Source: Chryseobacterium sp. 18061 (lineage in GTDB: Bacteria > Pseudomonadota > Gammaproteobacteria > Enterobacterales > Enterobacteriaceae). Taken from it: DNA of 64,000 nt. Below, in pieces: positions 45,563 through 53,604 of the stretch. The stretch is from the NCBI GenBank assembly GCA_902706205.1, contig CACSKA010000003.1:490852-554851 (forward strand). Reading direction: 5' to 3'. Position 1 is the first letter of the stretch; each line of letters begins with the position of its first letter. The position numbers and the translations under genes were made by a program. Below the pieces are notes generated by a model. It made no database searches, was not told the origin of the DNA, and worked only from the letters and a program-made list of their open reading frames with translations.

Positions 45563-46837
45563 TTAGCCTGGGTAGATACCACGATCTTTACGCGCCAGCA
45601 GAATGCGTTCACAGGCAACGATGTACGCGGCGGTGCGCAGGGAGCAGGATTTTTCAGCGGCCTTTTCCCAGACGTGAACCATCGCGTCGGTCATGATTTT
45701 ATCCATGCGCGCGTTAATTTCTTCTTCGCTCCAGAAGAAACTCGCCATGTCCTGAACCCATTCAAAGTAACTGACGGTGACACCACCGGCGTTACAGATA
45801 ACGTCCGGCACCACGATAATGCCACGGTTGGCAAGCATATCGTCGGCATCCGGATAGGTCGGGCCGTTCGCGCCTTCGAGGATCAGTTTACATTTCAACC
45901 CTTCCGCGCGGTGACGGGTAATCTGACCTTCCAGCGCTGCCGGGATCAGAATGTCCATCTCAACGTCCCAAAATGCTTCGCTAGCGATGGTTTCAGCGCC
46001 CGGGAAACCGGCGATCTGTTTGTGTTCAATCTGCCAGGCGGTGAGGGCGTTCATGTCGATGCCCATCGCATTGAACAGCGTGGCGGTGTGGTCCTGAATC
46101 GCTACCACGCGGGCACCCGATACGGCAAACAGGCGAGCCGCTTCGCTGCCGACGTTACCGAAACCTTGCACCGCAACGCGAGCGCCTTCCACTGGAATGT
46201 TTGCCCGGCGCGCCACTTCACGGCCGCTGATCCACACGCCACGGCCGGTCGCTTTTTCACGTCCGAGAGAGCCGCCAAGGTGAATCGGTTTGCCGGTTAC
46301 GACGCCGGTAATGGTGCTGCCGTGATTCATGGAGTAGGTATCCATCATCCACGCCATCACTTTGCCGTTGGTGCCTACGTCTGGGGCAGGAATGTCTTTT
46401 TGCGGACCGATAATGATGCCGATTTCGCTGGTATAGCGACGGGTCAGACGCTCAAGTTCGCCTTCAGACAGGGCAAACGGGTCAACGCGAATGCCGCCTT
46501 TTGCGCCGCCGTAAGGCAGGTTCAGCGCCGCACATTTGATGGTCATCCAGGCAGACAGCGCCATAACTTCGTTCAGATCCACATCCGGGTGGTAGCGGAC
46601 ACCGCCTTTACCCGGGCCGCGGGAGAGGTTGTGCTGCACCCGATAACCTTCGAAATGACGGATGGTGCCATCGTCCATCTGTACTGGAATATCGACAATC
46701 AGCGCACGTTTCGGATGACGAAGGGTATCCACCCAACGGGTCAGCTCGCCCAGGTAGGGCGCAACGCGCTCGATTTGTTGCAGGTAGGTATTCCAGGCAG
46801 ATGTGTTGCTATCTGAAGCGTAAGATAACTTATCCAT
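45563..46837 (-). CDS. Glu/Leu/Phe/Val dehydrogenase (glutamate dehydrogenase)
   Basis: 424 residues. '[20 protein letters not shown]' holds the catalytic lysine, '[26 protein letters not shown]' the conserved aspartate segment, and '[25 protein letters not shown]' the dinucleotide fold. It is about 20 residues shorter than the NADP-dependent GdhA of enterobacteria and resembles the RocG/GudB-type hexameric enzymes, so it is an additional, possibly catabolic, glutamate dehydrogenase. No operon partner. Confidence 0.88.
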   Translation of the reverse strand: MDKLSYASDSNTSAWNTYLQQIERVAPYLGELTRWVDTLRHPKRALIVDIPVQMDDGTIRHFEGYRVQHNLSRGPGKGGVRYHPDVDLNEVMALSAWMTIKCAALNLPYGGAKGGIRVDPFALSEGELERLTRRYTSEIGIIIGPQKDIPAPDVGTNGKVMAWMMDTYSMNHGSTITGVVTGKPIHLGGSLGREKATGRGVWISGREVARRANIPVEGARVAVQGFGNVGSEAARLFAVSGARVVAIQDHTATLFNAMGIDMNALTAWQIEHKQIAGFPGAETIASEAFWDVEMDILIPAALEGQITRHRAEGLKCKLILEGANGPTYPDADDMLANRGIIVVPDVICNAGGVTVSYFEWVQDMASFFWSEEEINARMDKIMTDAMVHVWEKAAEKSCSLRTAAYIVACERILLARKDRGIYPG

Positions 46838-47164
46838 GATGAACCTTAAGTATTGTAAGTAATATGTTCTTAATTAACCGTGGTCCATAGCGTTACCGAC
46901 TATGTGAGTATAAATTTAACACTTTTTTAAAATTTAGCATCAGACGAAGCGCAGGAATGAGAGAGTGTGGAAGTAATTTTTAACAGCAGATTTGAATAAA
47001 TATCCAAATGGAAAAGGCGTCATAGCGGCTTTTGAAGCCTAAAATCATTCACTTTAAGTGCATAATAAACGAAATTATCTATTTTCCAGAAGTATGACGC
47101 GCCTCTAAAAGTAAATATAATGATAATTAACTGTGTTGACTTTGTATCTTGCCGGTATTGGTGC
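46838..47164. other. 327-base promoter region of the dehydrogenase gene
   Basis: AT-rich, between two reverse-strand genes, presumably containing the dehydrogenase promoter and leader. GGCGTCAT near 47017 and ATGACGC near 47093 form a long-range inverted pair of uncertain meaning. I see no gene or clear regulator site. Confidence 0.35.
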
Positions 47165-47785
47165 TCAGGACCGCTTCAGAACCAGCACGGTATCCAGAAT
47201 TTCCCCGTTTTCGCCATTTGGCCCCGTCGCCAGCCGTTCAATATTTCCGACAAAAATGGACTGCCATGCATCGTCGTCCAACTGCAGTTCAGCCCGGGCT
47301 TCATCAGGGGTGGGGAAGGGGGACAGCCGATGATCCGACCACGAAGCCGCCGAGCCGTGAGAGGTAATCAGCAGCACACCGCCGCGTGCAACAAGGGCTG
47401 CAGCCTTTTGCAAAACCGTCTGGCGACCAAAATCGACGGGCGATTCGAGGAACGACGCTGTAACCAGATCATATTCTCCTTCAGGAAACGTCAGCGATAG
47501 ATCATGCTGTTCGAAGCAAATGCTATCTTCAACGTTATTTCGACAGGCATTGTCGGCGGCATAGGCGAGAGCTTGTTTAGCAATATCAACGGCAGTAACC
47601 CGCCAGCCGCATTTCGCGAGCCAGACGGAATCGTCGCCCCGACCGCAGCCTAGTTCAAGGGCCCGACCCGGGGAAAGATCTTCGGTAAAGCGCACTAGCA
47701 TGGCGCCCGGTTTGCCATTCGAAACCGGTGAGATGTTTGCGTAGCGATCGTCCCAGAATTGGGAAGACGTGGGTGATGAGCTCAT
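47165..47785 (-). CDS. class I SAM-dependent methyltransferase (TehB/thiopurine-type)
   Basis: 206 residues. Motif I 'ALELGCGRGDDSVWLAKCGWRVTAVDIAKQAL' and 'YDLVTASFLESPVDFGRQTVLQKAAALVARGGVLLITSHG' place it among small cytosolic methyltransferases related to TehB and Methyltransf_25. Substrate unknown. Divergent from an Rrf2 regulator with a perfect 31-base palindrome just upstream of its start. Confidence 0.85.
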   Translation of the reverse strand: MSSSPTSSQFWDDRYANISPVSNGKPGAMLVRFTEDLSPGRALELGCGRGDDSVWLAKCGWRVTAVDIAKQALAYAADNACRNNVEDSICFEQHDLSLTFPEGEYDLVTASFLESPVDFGRQTVLQKAAALVARGGVLLITSHGSAASWSDHRLSPFPTPDEARAELQLDDDAWQSIFVGNIERLATGPNGENGEILDTVLVLKRS

Positions 47786-47804
47786 GGTTTTCTCCTGAAG
47801 AGGG

Positions 47805-47835
47805 ATGTGATTTCATGTAACTTATGAAATCACAT
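47805..47835. promoter_or_regulatory. long perfect palindrome, probable Rrf2 operator
   Basis: Arms ATGTGATTTCAT and ATGAAATCACAT (12 bases each, perfect) around GTAACTT. It starts 20 bases upstream of the methyltransferase start. A partial copy (ACATGAAATC) recurs at about 47875-47884 inside the leader of the divergent Rrf2 gene. Confidence 0.7.
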
Positions 47836-47903
47836 GACTTATCGCCTTGTCAATCTCACGTAACATTGTAAGATACATGAAATCGTTTATCGCGGAGTCA
47901 TCA

Positions 47904-48341
47904 ATGCGTCAGGATAATAAGCTGTCACGAATGCTGCATGTGCTGCTGCACATGGCCAGATACAACGACGCGTTCACCTCAGAGCAAATCGCACATATGC
48001 TCGGAAGCAATAGCGCCGTCGTCAGACGCACGCTTGCAGGGCTGCGGGATGCGGGTTTTGTGGCGTCCGAGAAGGGGCATCACGGCGGTTGGCGTATTGC
48101 GAAAGACCTCAATGAAATAACACTACTGGATATATATCAGGGGGTCGGGGTAAAACAGCTTTTTGCCATTGGCAGCGGGGATGAACATCCGAATTGCGCG
48201 GTCGAAGCCGCTGTAAATGAAGAGCTGGGAAGCGTGCTGGCAGAAGCGGAACAAAAACTGTTGGCGAAATTTGCAGATATCACGCTGGCGAACCTGGCCG
48301 AGCGCTTTGATAAACGCGCCTCGGCGGGTTCGGAAGGCTAA
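47904..48341 (+). CDS. Rrf2-family transcriptional regulator
   Basis: 145 residues from the ATG at 47904 (GGAG upstream; in-frame starts at 47847 and 47877 lack this). Winged HTH 'SRMLHVLLHMARYNDAFTSEQIAHMLGSNSAVVRRTLAGLRDAGFVASEKGHHGGWRIAKDLNEITLLDIYQ' is Rrf2. The three-cysteine iron-sulfur cluster motif of IscR is missing; only one cysteine ('HPNCAVEAAV') remains, as in YwnA-like members. Divergent from the methyltransferase, its likely target. It ends exactly where the convergent TetR gene's stop begins. Confidence 0.88.
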   Translation: MRQDNKLSRMLHVLLHMARYNDAFTSEQIAHMLGSNSAVVRRTLAGLRDAGFVASEKGHHGGWRIAKDLNEITLLDIYQGVGVKQLFAIGSGDEHPNCAVEAAVNEELGSVLAEAEQKLLAKFADITLANLAERFDKRASAGSEG

Positions 48342-48980
48342 TCAGGCGTAAGGCGTTCCGGCTAACGCCGCGTTGAGCCCGAAGGCACCTTTATCAACAA
48401 GCTCCAGAAACGTGGCTGCGGCCCGGGTAGCGTCTAAAGATTGCGCAAATTCCTCATGGGCACTGATGAGTGCCGTGCTCCAGCAGGCCAGTTGTAGCGC
48501 AGCTGCAAGCCTCGCATCTGCATCTACGTCTTCACGCCCCGCACTGTGCGCAAGCTCGGCGGCCACGCCGTTTGCCACTTCATCCCGAATCGCTCTGGCC
48601 CGCGCTTTTAGCGTGTCACTGCCTTTAATGATTGCAATGAACCCCTGGCTGGCGTCGGAAAACTGCAAGAAAGGGCGATCTTCAGCAATCAGCCGATGGG
48701 CCAACAGGCGTAATGATTCGATGGGGGATTCAGCGTCATTGCGCTGACGCAGCGCGTCGGCCACCGTTTGGCGAATCTCATCGTCACGGTCAAAAAACAT
48801 ATCTTCTTTGCGGGGAAAATGGTTAAACACTGTCATCCTTCCGACGTCTGCCGCCGATGCGATCTCATCAATGGTGACGTTATCAAACCCTTTTTCTGCA
48901 AACAGTCCGGTCGCGGCGTAAGAGATATTGCGGCGCGTTTCCAGACGCTTTCTGGCACGACGGTCGATCACTTCAGACAT
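48342..48980 (-). CDS. TetR-family transcriptional regulator
   Basis: 212 residues: HTH 'RRNISYAATGLFAEKGFDNVTIDEIASAADVGRMTVFNHFPRKEDMFFDRD', then an all-helical ligand domain. It follows the Tet-like efflux gene by 14 bases in the same direction, unlike divergent tetR of plasmid tet genes, so the pair is one operon and probably autoregulated. Confidence 0.88.
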   Translation of the reverse strand: MSEVIDRRARKRLETRRNISYAATGLFAEKGFDNVTIDEIASAADVGRMTVFNHFPRKEDMFFDRDDEIRQTVADALRQRNDAESPIESLRLLAHRLIAEDRPFLQFSDASQGFIAIIKGSDTLKARARAIRDEVANGVAAELAHSAGREDVDADARLAAALQLACWSTALISAHEEFAQSLDATRAAATFLELVDKGAFGLNAALAGTPYA

Positions 48981-48994
48981 AGTTTCTCCTTTAA

Positions 48995-50194
48995 TTACGC
49001 AGCATCAGTGGATTCAGCGGCAACGTTTTTACGCGTACCCAGAATAATTAACGGCACCGCGATCGCGTACACCACAACCACAGACAGCCAGATGGCACCT
49101 GGCCAGCTTTGCTGTACGACAAAATAGAATGACGAAAAGCCGAGCGGGGCGATAATCGACGCCAGGCTGATAGCTGATCCCAGTACGCCCTGAAACTGAC
49201 CCTGACGATCCGCATCGACCTGCCGGGTAGCGAGCGCCTGTAATGCCGGAGCACCCATTCCGCCCAGCGCAAACAGCGGCATTATCGCGAACACCACCCA
49301 GCCTTCACGGGTAAAGGCCAGGATCACCAGCGCACAGCAGGAGCAGGCAACGCCCACCAGAACCGCGCCCCGTTCACCCAAAAGACGGGTCGCCGGGCCG
49401 GGTAAAAACGCCTGTACCAGCGTCTGACATACGCCAAACGCGCCGAGCGAGAGGCCAATCCACATGCCGTTCCAGGCGAAAGTGTCTGAACCCCACAGCG
49501 CCCAACAGGTACCGTACACTTCACCGGTGGCGCTAAGAATGAAGAAGACCAGCACCAGCGGCATCAGCTTTTTCATTGAGAACACCCAACGCAGCGGTTG
49601 GAGAGGATTAAGCGCGGAAAGTTTCAGTGAACGATGCGCCGGAACGCGCGATTCCGGCAATAAAAACACTGCCATCAGCAGGTTACAGGTGTTGAGTACT
49701 GCGGCCACCAGAAACGGCAGGCGAATCCAGGTATCGCCCAGCACGCCGCCTAATACCGGGCCAATAATAAAGCCGATGCCAAACATGGCGTTGAACAGAC
49801 CAAAACGGCGCGCGCGCTGTTCAGGTTTTGAAATATCGGTGATGTAGGCGGTGGCGACGGAAATGTTAGCGCTGGTCAGCCCGGCAATCGCGCGGCCAAC
49901 AAACAGCATCCAAAGATGAGGCGCGAACGCCATCACGATATAGTTGATAGCCGCACCGGCAAGGGAGATGAGCAGCACCGGTCGACGACCCATGTTATCG
50001 CTTAACGCGCCCAGCATCGGGGCGAAAATAAACTGCATCGCGGCATACAGCGCCGTCATGATGCCAATATACGGTGCGATGTGGGTGGTGTTCGCCACGT
50101 CTTCCAGCAGCCGTGGAAGAATAGGGAAGATAAGACCAATGCCCACCGCATCGAGACAGATTGTTGTGAAGATAACAATCAGGGATTTATTCAT
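48995..50194 (-). CDS. TetA-like MFS drug efflux transporter
   Basis: 399 residues from the ATG at 50194; the frame is open to 50323, but the upstream part is not membrane-like and TetA proteins start this way ('MNKSLIVIFTTICLDAVGIGLIFPILPRLLEDV'). Motif A 'GALSDNMGRRPVLLISLAGAAINYIVMAFAPHLWMLFVGRAIAGLTSANISVATAYITDIS' matches TetA(A/B)-type pumps. Twelve membrane segments. Chromosomal relative, so tetracycline export is possible but not established. First gene of the pair with TetR. Confidence 0.87.
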   Translation of the reverse strand: MNKSLIVIFTTICLDAVGIGLIFPILPRLLEDVANTTHIAPYIGIMTALYAAMQFIFAPMLGALSDNMGRRPVLLISLAGAAINYIVMAFAPHLWMLFVGRAIAGLTSANISVATAYITDISKPEQRARRFGLFNAMFGIGFIIGPVLGGVLGDTWIRLPFLVAAVLNTCNLLMAVFLLPESRVPAHRSLKLSALNPLQPLRWVFSMKKLMPLVLVFFILSATGEVYGTCWALWGSDTFAWNGMWIGLSLGAFGVCQTLVQAFLPGPATRLLGERGAVLVGVACSCCALVILAFTREGWVVFAIMPLFALGGMGAPALQALATRQVDADRQGQFQGVLGSAISLASIIAPLGFSSFYFVVQQSWPGAIWLSVVVVYAIAVPLIILGTRKNVAAESTDAA

Positions 50195-50305
50195 CGTGAT
50201 TCTCTGAAAGGGAAAATAGTGTACCGAACACAAAAATATACTGAGTACATATTTAGTCTGCGCGATCACCGATAACTTGTCAACGACCCCACCGGGAGGA
50301 CATAA

Positions 50306-50917
50306 ATGGAACACGATCATCATTCCGCCGAAAATATCATCGCCTTGTATAACCAGGGGGCAGACGAATGGGACAAGGTGCGAAAGGGCAACTGCATCGA
50401 ATTAACATGGCTGGAGCGCTATCGCGCGCTGCTGCCGAAAGCAGGCCAAATTCTTGATTTAGGCTGTGGTGGCGGCGACCCCATCGCCCGCTATTTCTCG
50501 CAGCTGGGTTATCTCATCTGCGGCGTAGACAGCTCCGTGCCGCTGCTTGAGCGCTGTCGTGAGCGTTTGCCACAGGGAGAATGGCATCTGGCCGACATGA
50601 GAACCTTTAAGCATGAAAGTCGGTTTGAGGGCATCATTGCCTGGGACAGTTTTTTCCATCTGACCCGCAGCGCACAGCGCGAAATGTTCCCTCTTTTTGG
50701 CCTGCACAGCCAACCAGGAGCCGTGCTGATGTTCACCAGTGGCCATGACAACGGCGAGGCTATCGGCGAATTTTTGGGACAGCCGTTGTATCATTCAAGC
50801 CTCGCACATGACGAATATCACCGGTTACTTAAAGAGCAGGGTTATACGGTGGTGAAGCAGATAACCAAAGATGAGCTGTGCGGTGGGCGCACTATCTGGC
50901 TGGCTCAGCGCCGCTAA
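50306..50917 (+). CDS. class I SAM-dependent methyltransferase
   Basis: 203 residues. Motif I 'GQILDLGCGGGDPIARYFSQLGYLICGVDSSVPLLERCRERL', then 'FEGIIAWDSFFHLTRSAQREMFPLFGLHSQPGAVLMFTSGHDNG'. GGGAGGAC precedes the ATG. Divergent from the efflux pump, with TGTAC at 50220 and GTACA at 50245 in the shared region as a possible TetR site. Substrate unknown. Confidence 0.85.
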   Translation: MEHDHHSAENIIALYNQGADEWDKVRKGNCIELTWLERYRALLPKAGQILDLGCGGGDPIARYFSQLGYLICGVDSSVPLLERCRERLPQGEWHLADMRTFKHESRFEGIIAWDSFFHLTRSAQREMFPLFGLHSQPGAVLMFTSGHDNGEAIGEFLGQPLYHSSLAHDEYHRLLKEQGYTVVKQITKDELCGGRTIWLAQRR

Positions 50918-51019
50918 AGCCCACGCCTGGAGTGGTTTTTTGCTTTTGGCTGTTAAAGGCATTGCTTATTCGTTTGGGTGCTATGTATATTTTAGGTGAA
51001 TAAAAACGAGAGAAAAAAT

Positions 51020-52204
51020 ATGAGCAAGAGCAATCACCTCGCAGACCGCATCCAACAGCTTCAACCTTCCGCCATTCGTGAACTGTTAAAGCACAGTAAA
51101 ATGCCAGGCGTTATTTCGCTGGCAGGCGGCATCCCGTCGGGAGAGTTATTCGATAAAGAAGGGCTTATCCAGGCCACCCAATTCGTCGTCGAAGAGAACT
51201 TCGGTGAGGCGTTCCAGTACGGTTTAACAGAAGGGACCGTCGAATTACGCGATCATCTGGTCGGGCTGTGTAAATCTCGTGGAATTGACACCACGGCTGA
51301 CCGTCTGCTGGTCACTTCGGGTTCGCAGCAGGCGCTGGATTTGCTGATCCGTTCGCTTGCTAACCCGGGCGATGTGTTTGTTGTCGAGCGCCCAACGTAT
51401 TTGGCGACCCTGCAAATTCTCAGTCTGACCAACGCCACCGTGCAGTCGGTCGGCAGCGACGCTGACGGGATGCTCGTCGATGAGCTGGAAACGCTGTTGC
51501 ACACTACGCGCATCAAAGCTGTCTACATTGTGCCGACCTTCGGTAACCCGAGCGGGACTACGCTGAGCGCAGAACGTCGTGAAAAACTGGTCAAACTGGC
51601 GATCAAACACGACTTCGTGATAATCGAAGACGATCCGTATGGCGCAATCAGCTTTACCGAAGAACGTCAGAAAACCCTGTTCCAGACCGCCGCTGAACTG
51701 GACGACCATGACAGCGTGGTCTACACCTCGACATTCTCAAAAATTCTGGCACCGGGCCTGCGCGTGGGCTGGATTATTCTGCCGGAATGGATGAAGCAGA
51801 AAGTGGCGATTGTAAAGCAGGCGACCGATCTTCACGCCAACTCATTTACCCAATCTCTGGTGGCAGCGTATCTGACCCTGAATCGCCTTGATCCGCAAAT
51901 CGCTCTGATCCGTGACGCCTATAAGCAAAAATGCCTGGCGCTGTCGCGCTTCCTGAAAGAGGAACTCGGCGATCACATCACCTTTAATCAGCCGCAGGGT
52001 GGTATGTTCCTGTGGGCGCAGTTCCGTTATGACTTCGACACCACCAAATGGCTGAAGCAGACGCTGGATAAAGGCGTGGTTTACGTGCCGGGTGAGTTCT
52101 TCTTTAGCGATCATGCAGACAAGAAAACGCTGCGTTTCTCTTACGCAACCGCCACCGAAGAGCAGCTGTACGAAGCCGTTAAACGACTTAAATCTGCATT
52201 GTAA
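51020..52204 (+). CDS. PLP-dependent aminotransferase, class I/II (2-aminoadipate/LysN-like)
   Basis: 394 residues from the ATG at 51020 with GAGAG upstream (a GTG at 50996 would add eight). K241 in 'YTSTFSKILAPGLRVGWIILP' binds PLP; 'PSAIRELLKHSKMPGVISLAGGIPSGELFD' and 'SGSQQALDLLIRSLANPGDVFVVERPTYLATLQIL' are family segments. No N-terminal GntR domain, so an enzyme rather than a MocR regulator. Stand-alone; substrate unknown. Confidence 0.88.
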   Translation: MSKSNHLADRIQQLQPSAIRELLKHSKMPGVISLAGGIPSGELFDKEGLIQATQFVVEENFGEAFQYGLTEGTVELRDHLVGLCKSRGIDTTADRLLVTSGSQQALDLLIRSLANPGDVFVVERPTYLATLQILSLTNATVQSVGSDADGMLVDELETLLHTTRIKAVYIVPTFGNPSGTTLSAERREKLVKLAIKHDFVIIEDDPYGAISFTEERQKTLFQTAAELDDHDSVVYTSTFSKILAPGLRVGWIILPEWMKQKVAIVKQATDLHANSFTQSLVAAYLTLNRLDPQIALIRDAYKQKCLALSRFLKEELGDHITFNQPQGGMFLWAQFRYDFDTTKWLKQTLDKGVVYVPGEFFFSDHADKKTLRFSYATATEEQLYEAVKRLKSAL

Positions 52205-52249
52205 TTTCTGCATGTTTCGCCCGGTGGTGCTCTGCTGCCGGGCCAATAT

Positions 52250-52597
52250 TCACCTCATCGCGGCGGCATTCTCCCGCATCCATTCCGCCAATGAATCCAG
52301 CGTCGGGCGCAGTGATTTCCCGAGCGCGGTAATCTGATATTCCACACGTGGCGGCACTTCGGCAAATACGTGTCTGGTTACTAACCCCCGAGCTTCAAAC
52401 TGGCGCAGCTGGCGAGTGAGTTCTTTTTGAGTAATAGGGTCGACTGCGCGCTGTAATTCGCTGAATCGGACCGGCTCATCAATCAGGATCAGCCGATAGA
52501 GGATCGGGATCGCCCATTTTCCGGCAATCAGGTTTACAAAACCAACCATCGGACATTCCGACCCTGCGGTTGGTAAAAGGAAAATATTTTTTGTCAT
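52250..52597 (-). CDS. HxlR-family transcriptional regulator
   Basis: 115 residues, one winged helix: 'MVGFVNLIAGKWAIPILYRLILIDEPVRFSELQRAVDPITQKELTRQLRQFEARGLVTRHVFAEVPPRVEYQITALGKSLRPTLDSLAEWM'. The cysteine in 'GSECPMV' sits at the usual redox-sensing place. Divergent from an SDR gene with repeated TATC elements between them. Confidence 0.9.
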   Translation of the reverse strand: MTKNIFLLPTAGSECPMVGFVNLIAGKWAIPILYRLILIDEPVRFSELQRAVDPITQKELTRQLRQFEARGLVTRHVFAEVPPRVEYQITALGKSLRPTLDSLAEWMRENAAAMR

Positions 52598-52641
52598 GCG
52601 AACTCCCGTCGTTCGTCAATGCATACCAGGACGTGCCTTGG

Positions 52642-52673
52642 TATCCAAAAGGTGCCTACTATCTAAAAGATAC
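52642..52673. promoter_or_regulatory. paired HxlR-type operator
   Basis: TATCCAAAAGGTGC and TATCTAAAAGATAC are spaced 18 bases start to start, about two helical turns. The second contains a perfect TATCT-AAA-AGATA palindrome. They lie between the divergent hxlR-like and SDR genes. Confidence 0.6.
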
Positions 52674-52718
52674 TATAGCGCAAATAATGGCGTCACCAGC
52701 AAAGTACGAGGTGACATA

Positions 52719-53465
52719 ATGGGCAGACTTGATGGCAAATACGCATTAATTACCGGCGGTACCAGCGGTATTGGTCTTGAAACCGCCAGGCAATTTCTGG
52801 CAGAAGGTGCGACGGTGGCGATTACTGGACGTAGCGAATCAGGCCTACAGGCCGCGAGGGAACAGCTCGGTGAAAATGTGCTGATTCTCAAAAGTGATGC
52901 GGGCGATTTAGGCCAACAACAACAGTTGGCCGGTGCATTACGCGAACAGTGGCCACAGCTGGATATCCTTTTTGCTAACGCCGGTGATGTCACGCATCAG
53001 TCGCTTGAGGCGTGGGATGAACGCGCATATGATCGTCTGATGAGCGTCAATCTCAAAGGGCCGTTCTTCCTCATCCAGGCGCTGTTACCAATGCTGGCGA
53101 ATCCGTCATCGGTGATTGTCTGCGGGTCAGTGAGCGCCCGGATTGGCTTACCGCAGAGCAGCGTTTACGCCGCCAGTAAAGCGGCGATTCTATCACTGGC
53201 ACGCACGTTGTCGGGCGAGCTTCATCCCCGAGGGATCCGCGTCAACGGCTTAAGCCCTGGCCCAACAGAAACTCCGGCGCTGGGTAAACTGGGCAATGGC
53301 GTGGCACAGGAAAAATTGCGCGAGGGTATCCGTCAACTGGTGCCGATTGGGCGTTTAGGCACCTCGTATGAATTGGCGAAAGCCGCGGTATTTCTGGCCT
53401 CCGATGAATCTGCGTATATTGTTGGGACCGATTTACTGGTTGATGGCGGCGTAGGGAATCTATAA
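52719..53465 (+). CDS. SDR family oxidoreductase (classical)
   Basis: 248 residues from the ATG at 52719 (CGAGGTG upstream); the frame is open further upstream but runs into the operator. Cofactor site 'LITGGTSGIGLETARQF', 'LFANAG' and the catalytic 'VYAASKAAIL' (Y-x3-K) are intact, with 'SVSARIGLPQSS' for the serine. Substrate unknown; an HxlR-controlled SDR is usually induced by electrophiles such as quinones or aldehydes. Confidence 0.9.
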   Translation: MGRLDGKYALITGGTSGIGLETARQFLAEGATVAITGRSESGLQAAREQLGENVLILKSDAGDLGQQQQLAGALREQWPQLDILFANAGDVTHQSLEAWDERAYDRLMSVNLKGPFFLIQALLPMLANPSSVIVCGSVSARIGLPQSSVYAASKAAILSLARTLSGELHPRGIRVNGLSPGPTETPALGKLGNGVAQEKLREGIRQLVPIGRLGTSYELAKAAVFLASDESAYIVGTDLLVDGGVGNL

Positions 53466-53474
53466 CACCTGCCA

Positions 53475-53499
53475 GCGCTCTCCTTCGCGGAGGGCGCTT
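53475..53499 (+). terminator. terminator of the SDR gene
   Basis: GCGCTCTCC-TTCGC-GGAGGGCGC, a 9-bp stem with one wobble pair, followed by TTCC. It lies ten bases after the SDR stop. Confidence 0.6.
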
Positions 53500-53604
53500 C
53501 CCGCAATTATCACAAAAATGTGAATATTCCGCGAGGATCTCGTAACCCTTTCCCCGCTACAGTCAGGACATCACCTCCACGTTGTCCTTGCTGAGGCTTC
53601 AACT

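Noticed and set aside
45674..46816. 380-residue forward open frame
   Set aside because: Antisense to the glutamate dehydrogenase gene; histidine- and arginine-rich shadow of high-GC coding DNA with no ribosome site.
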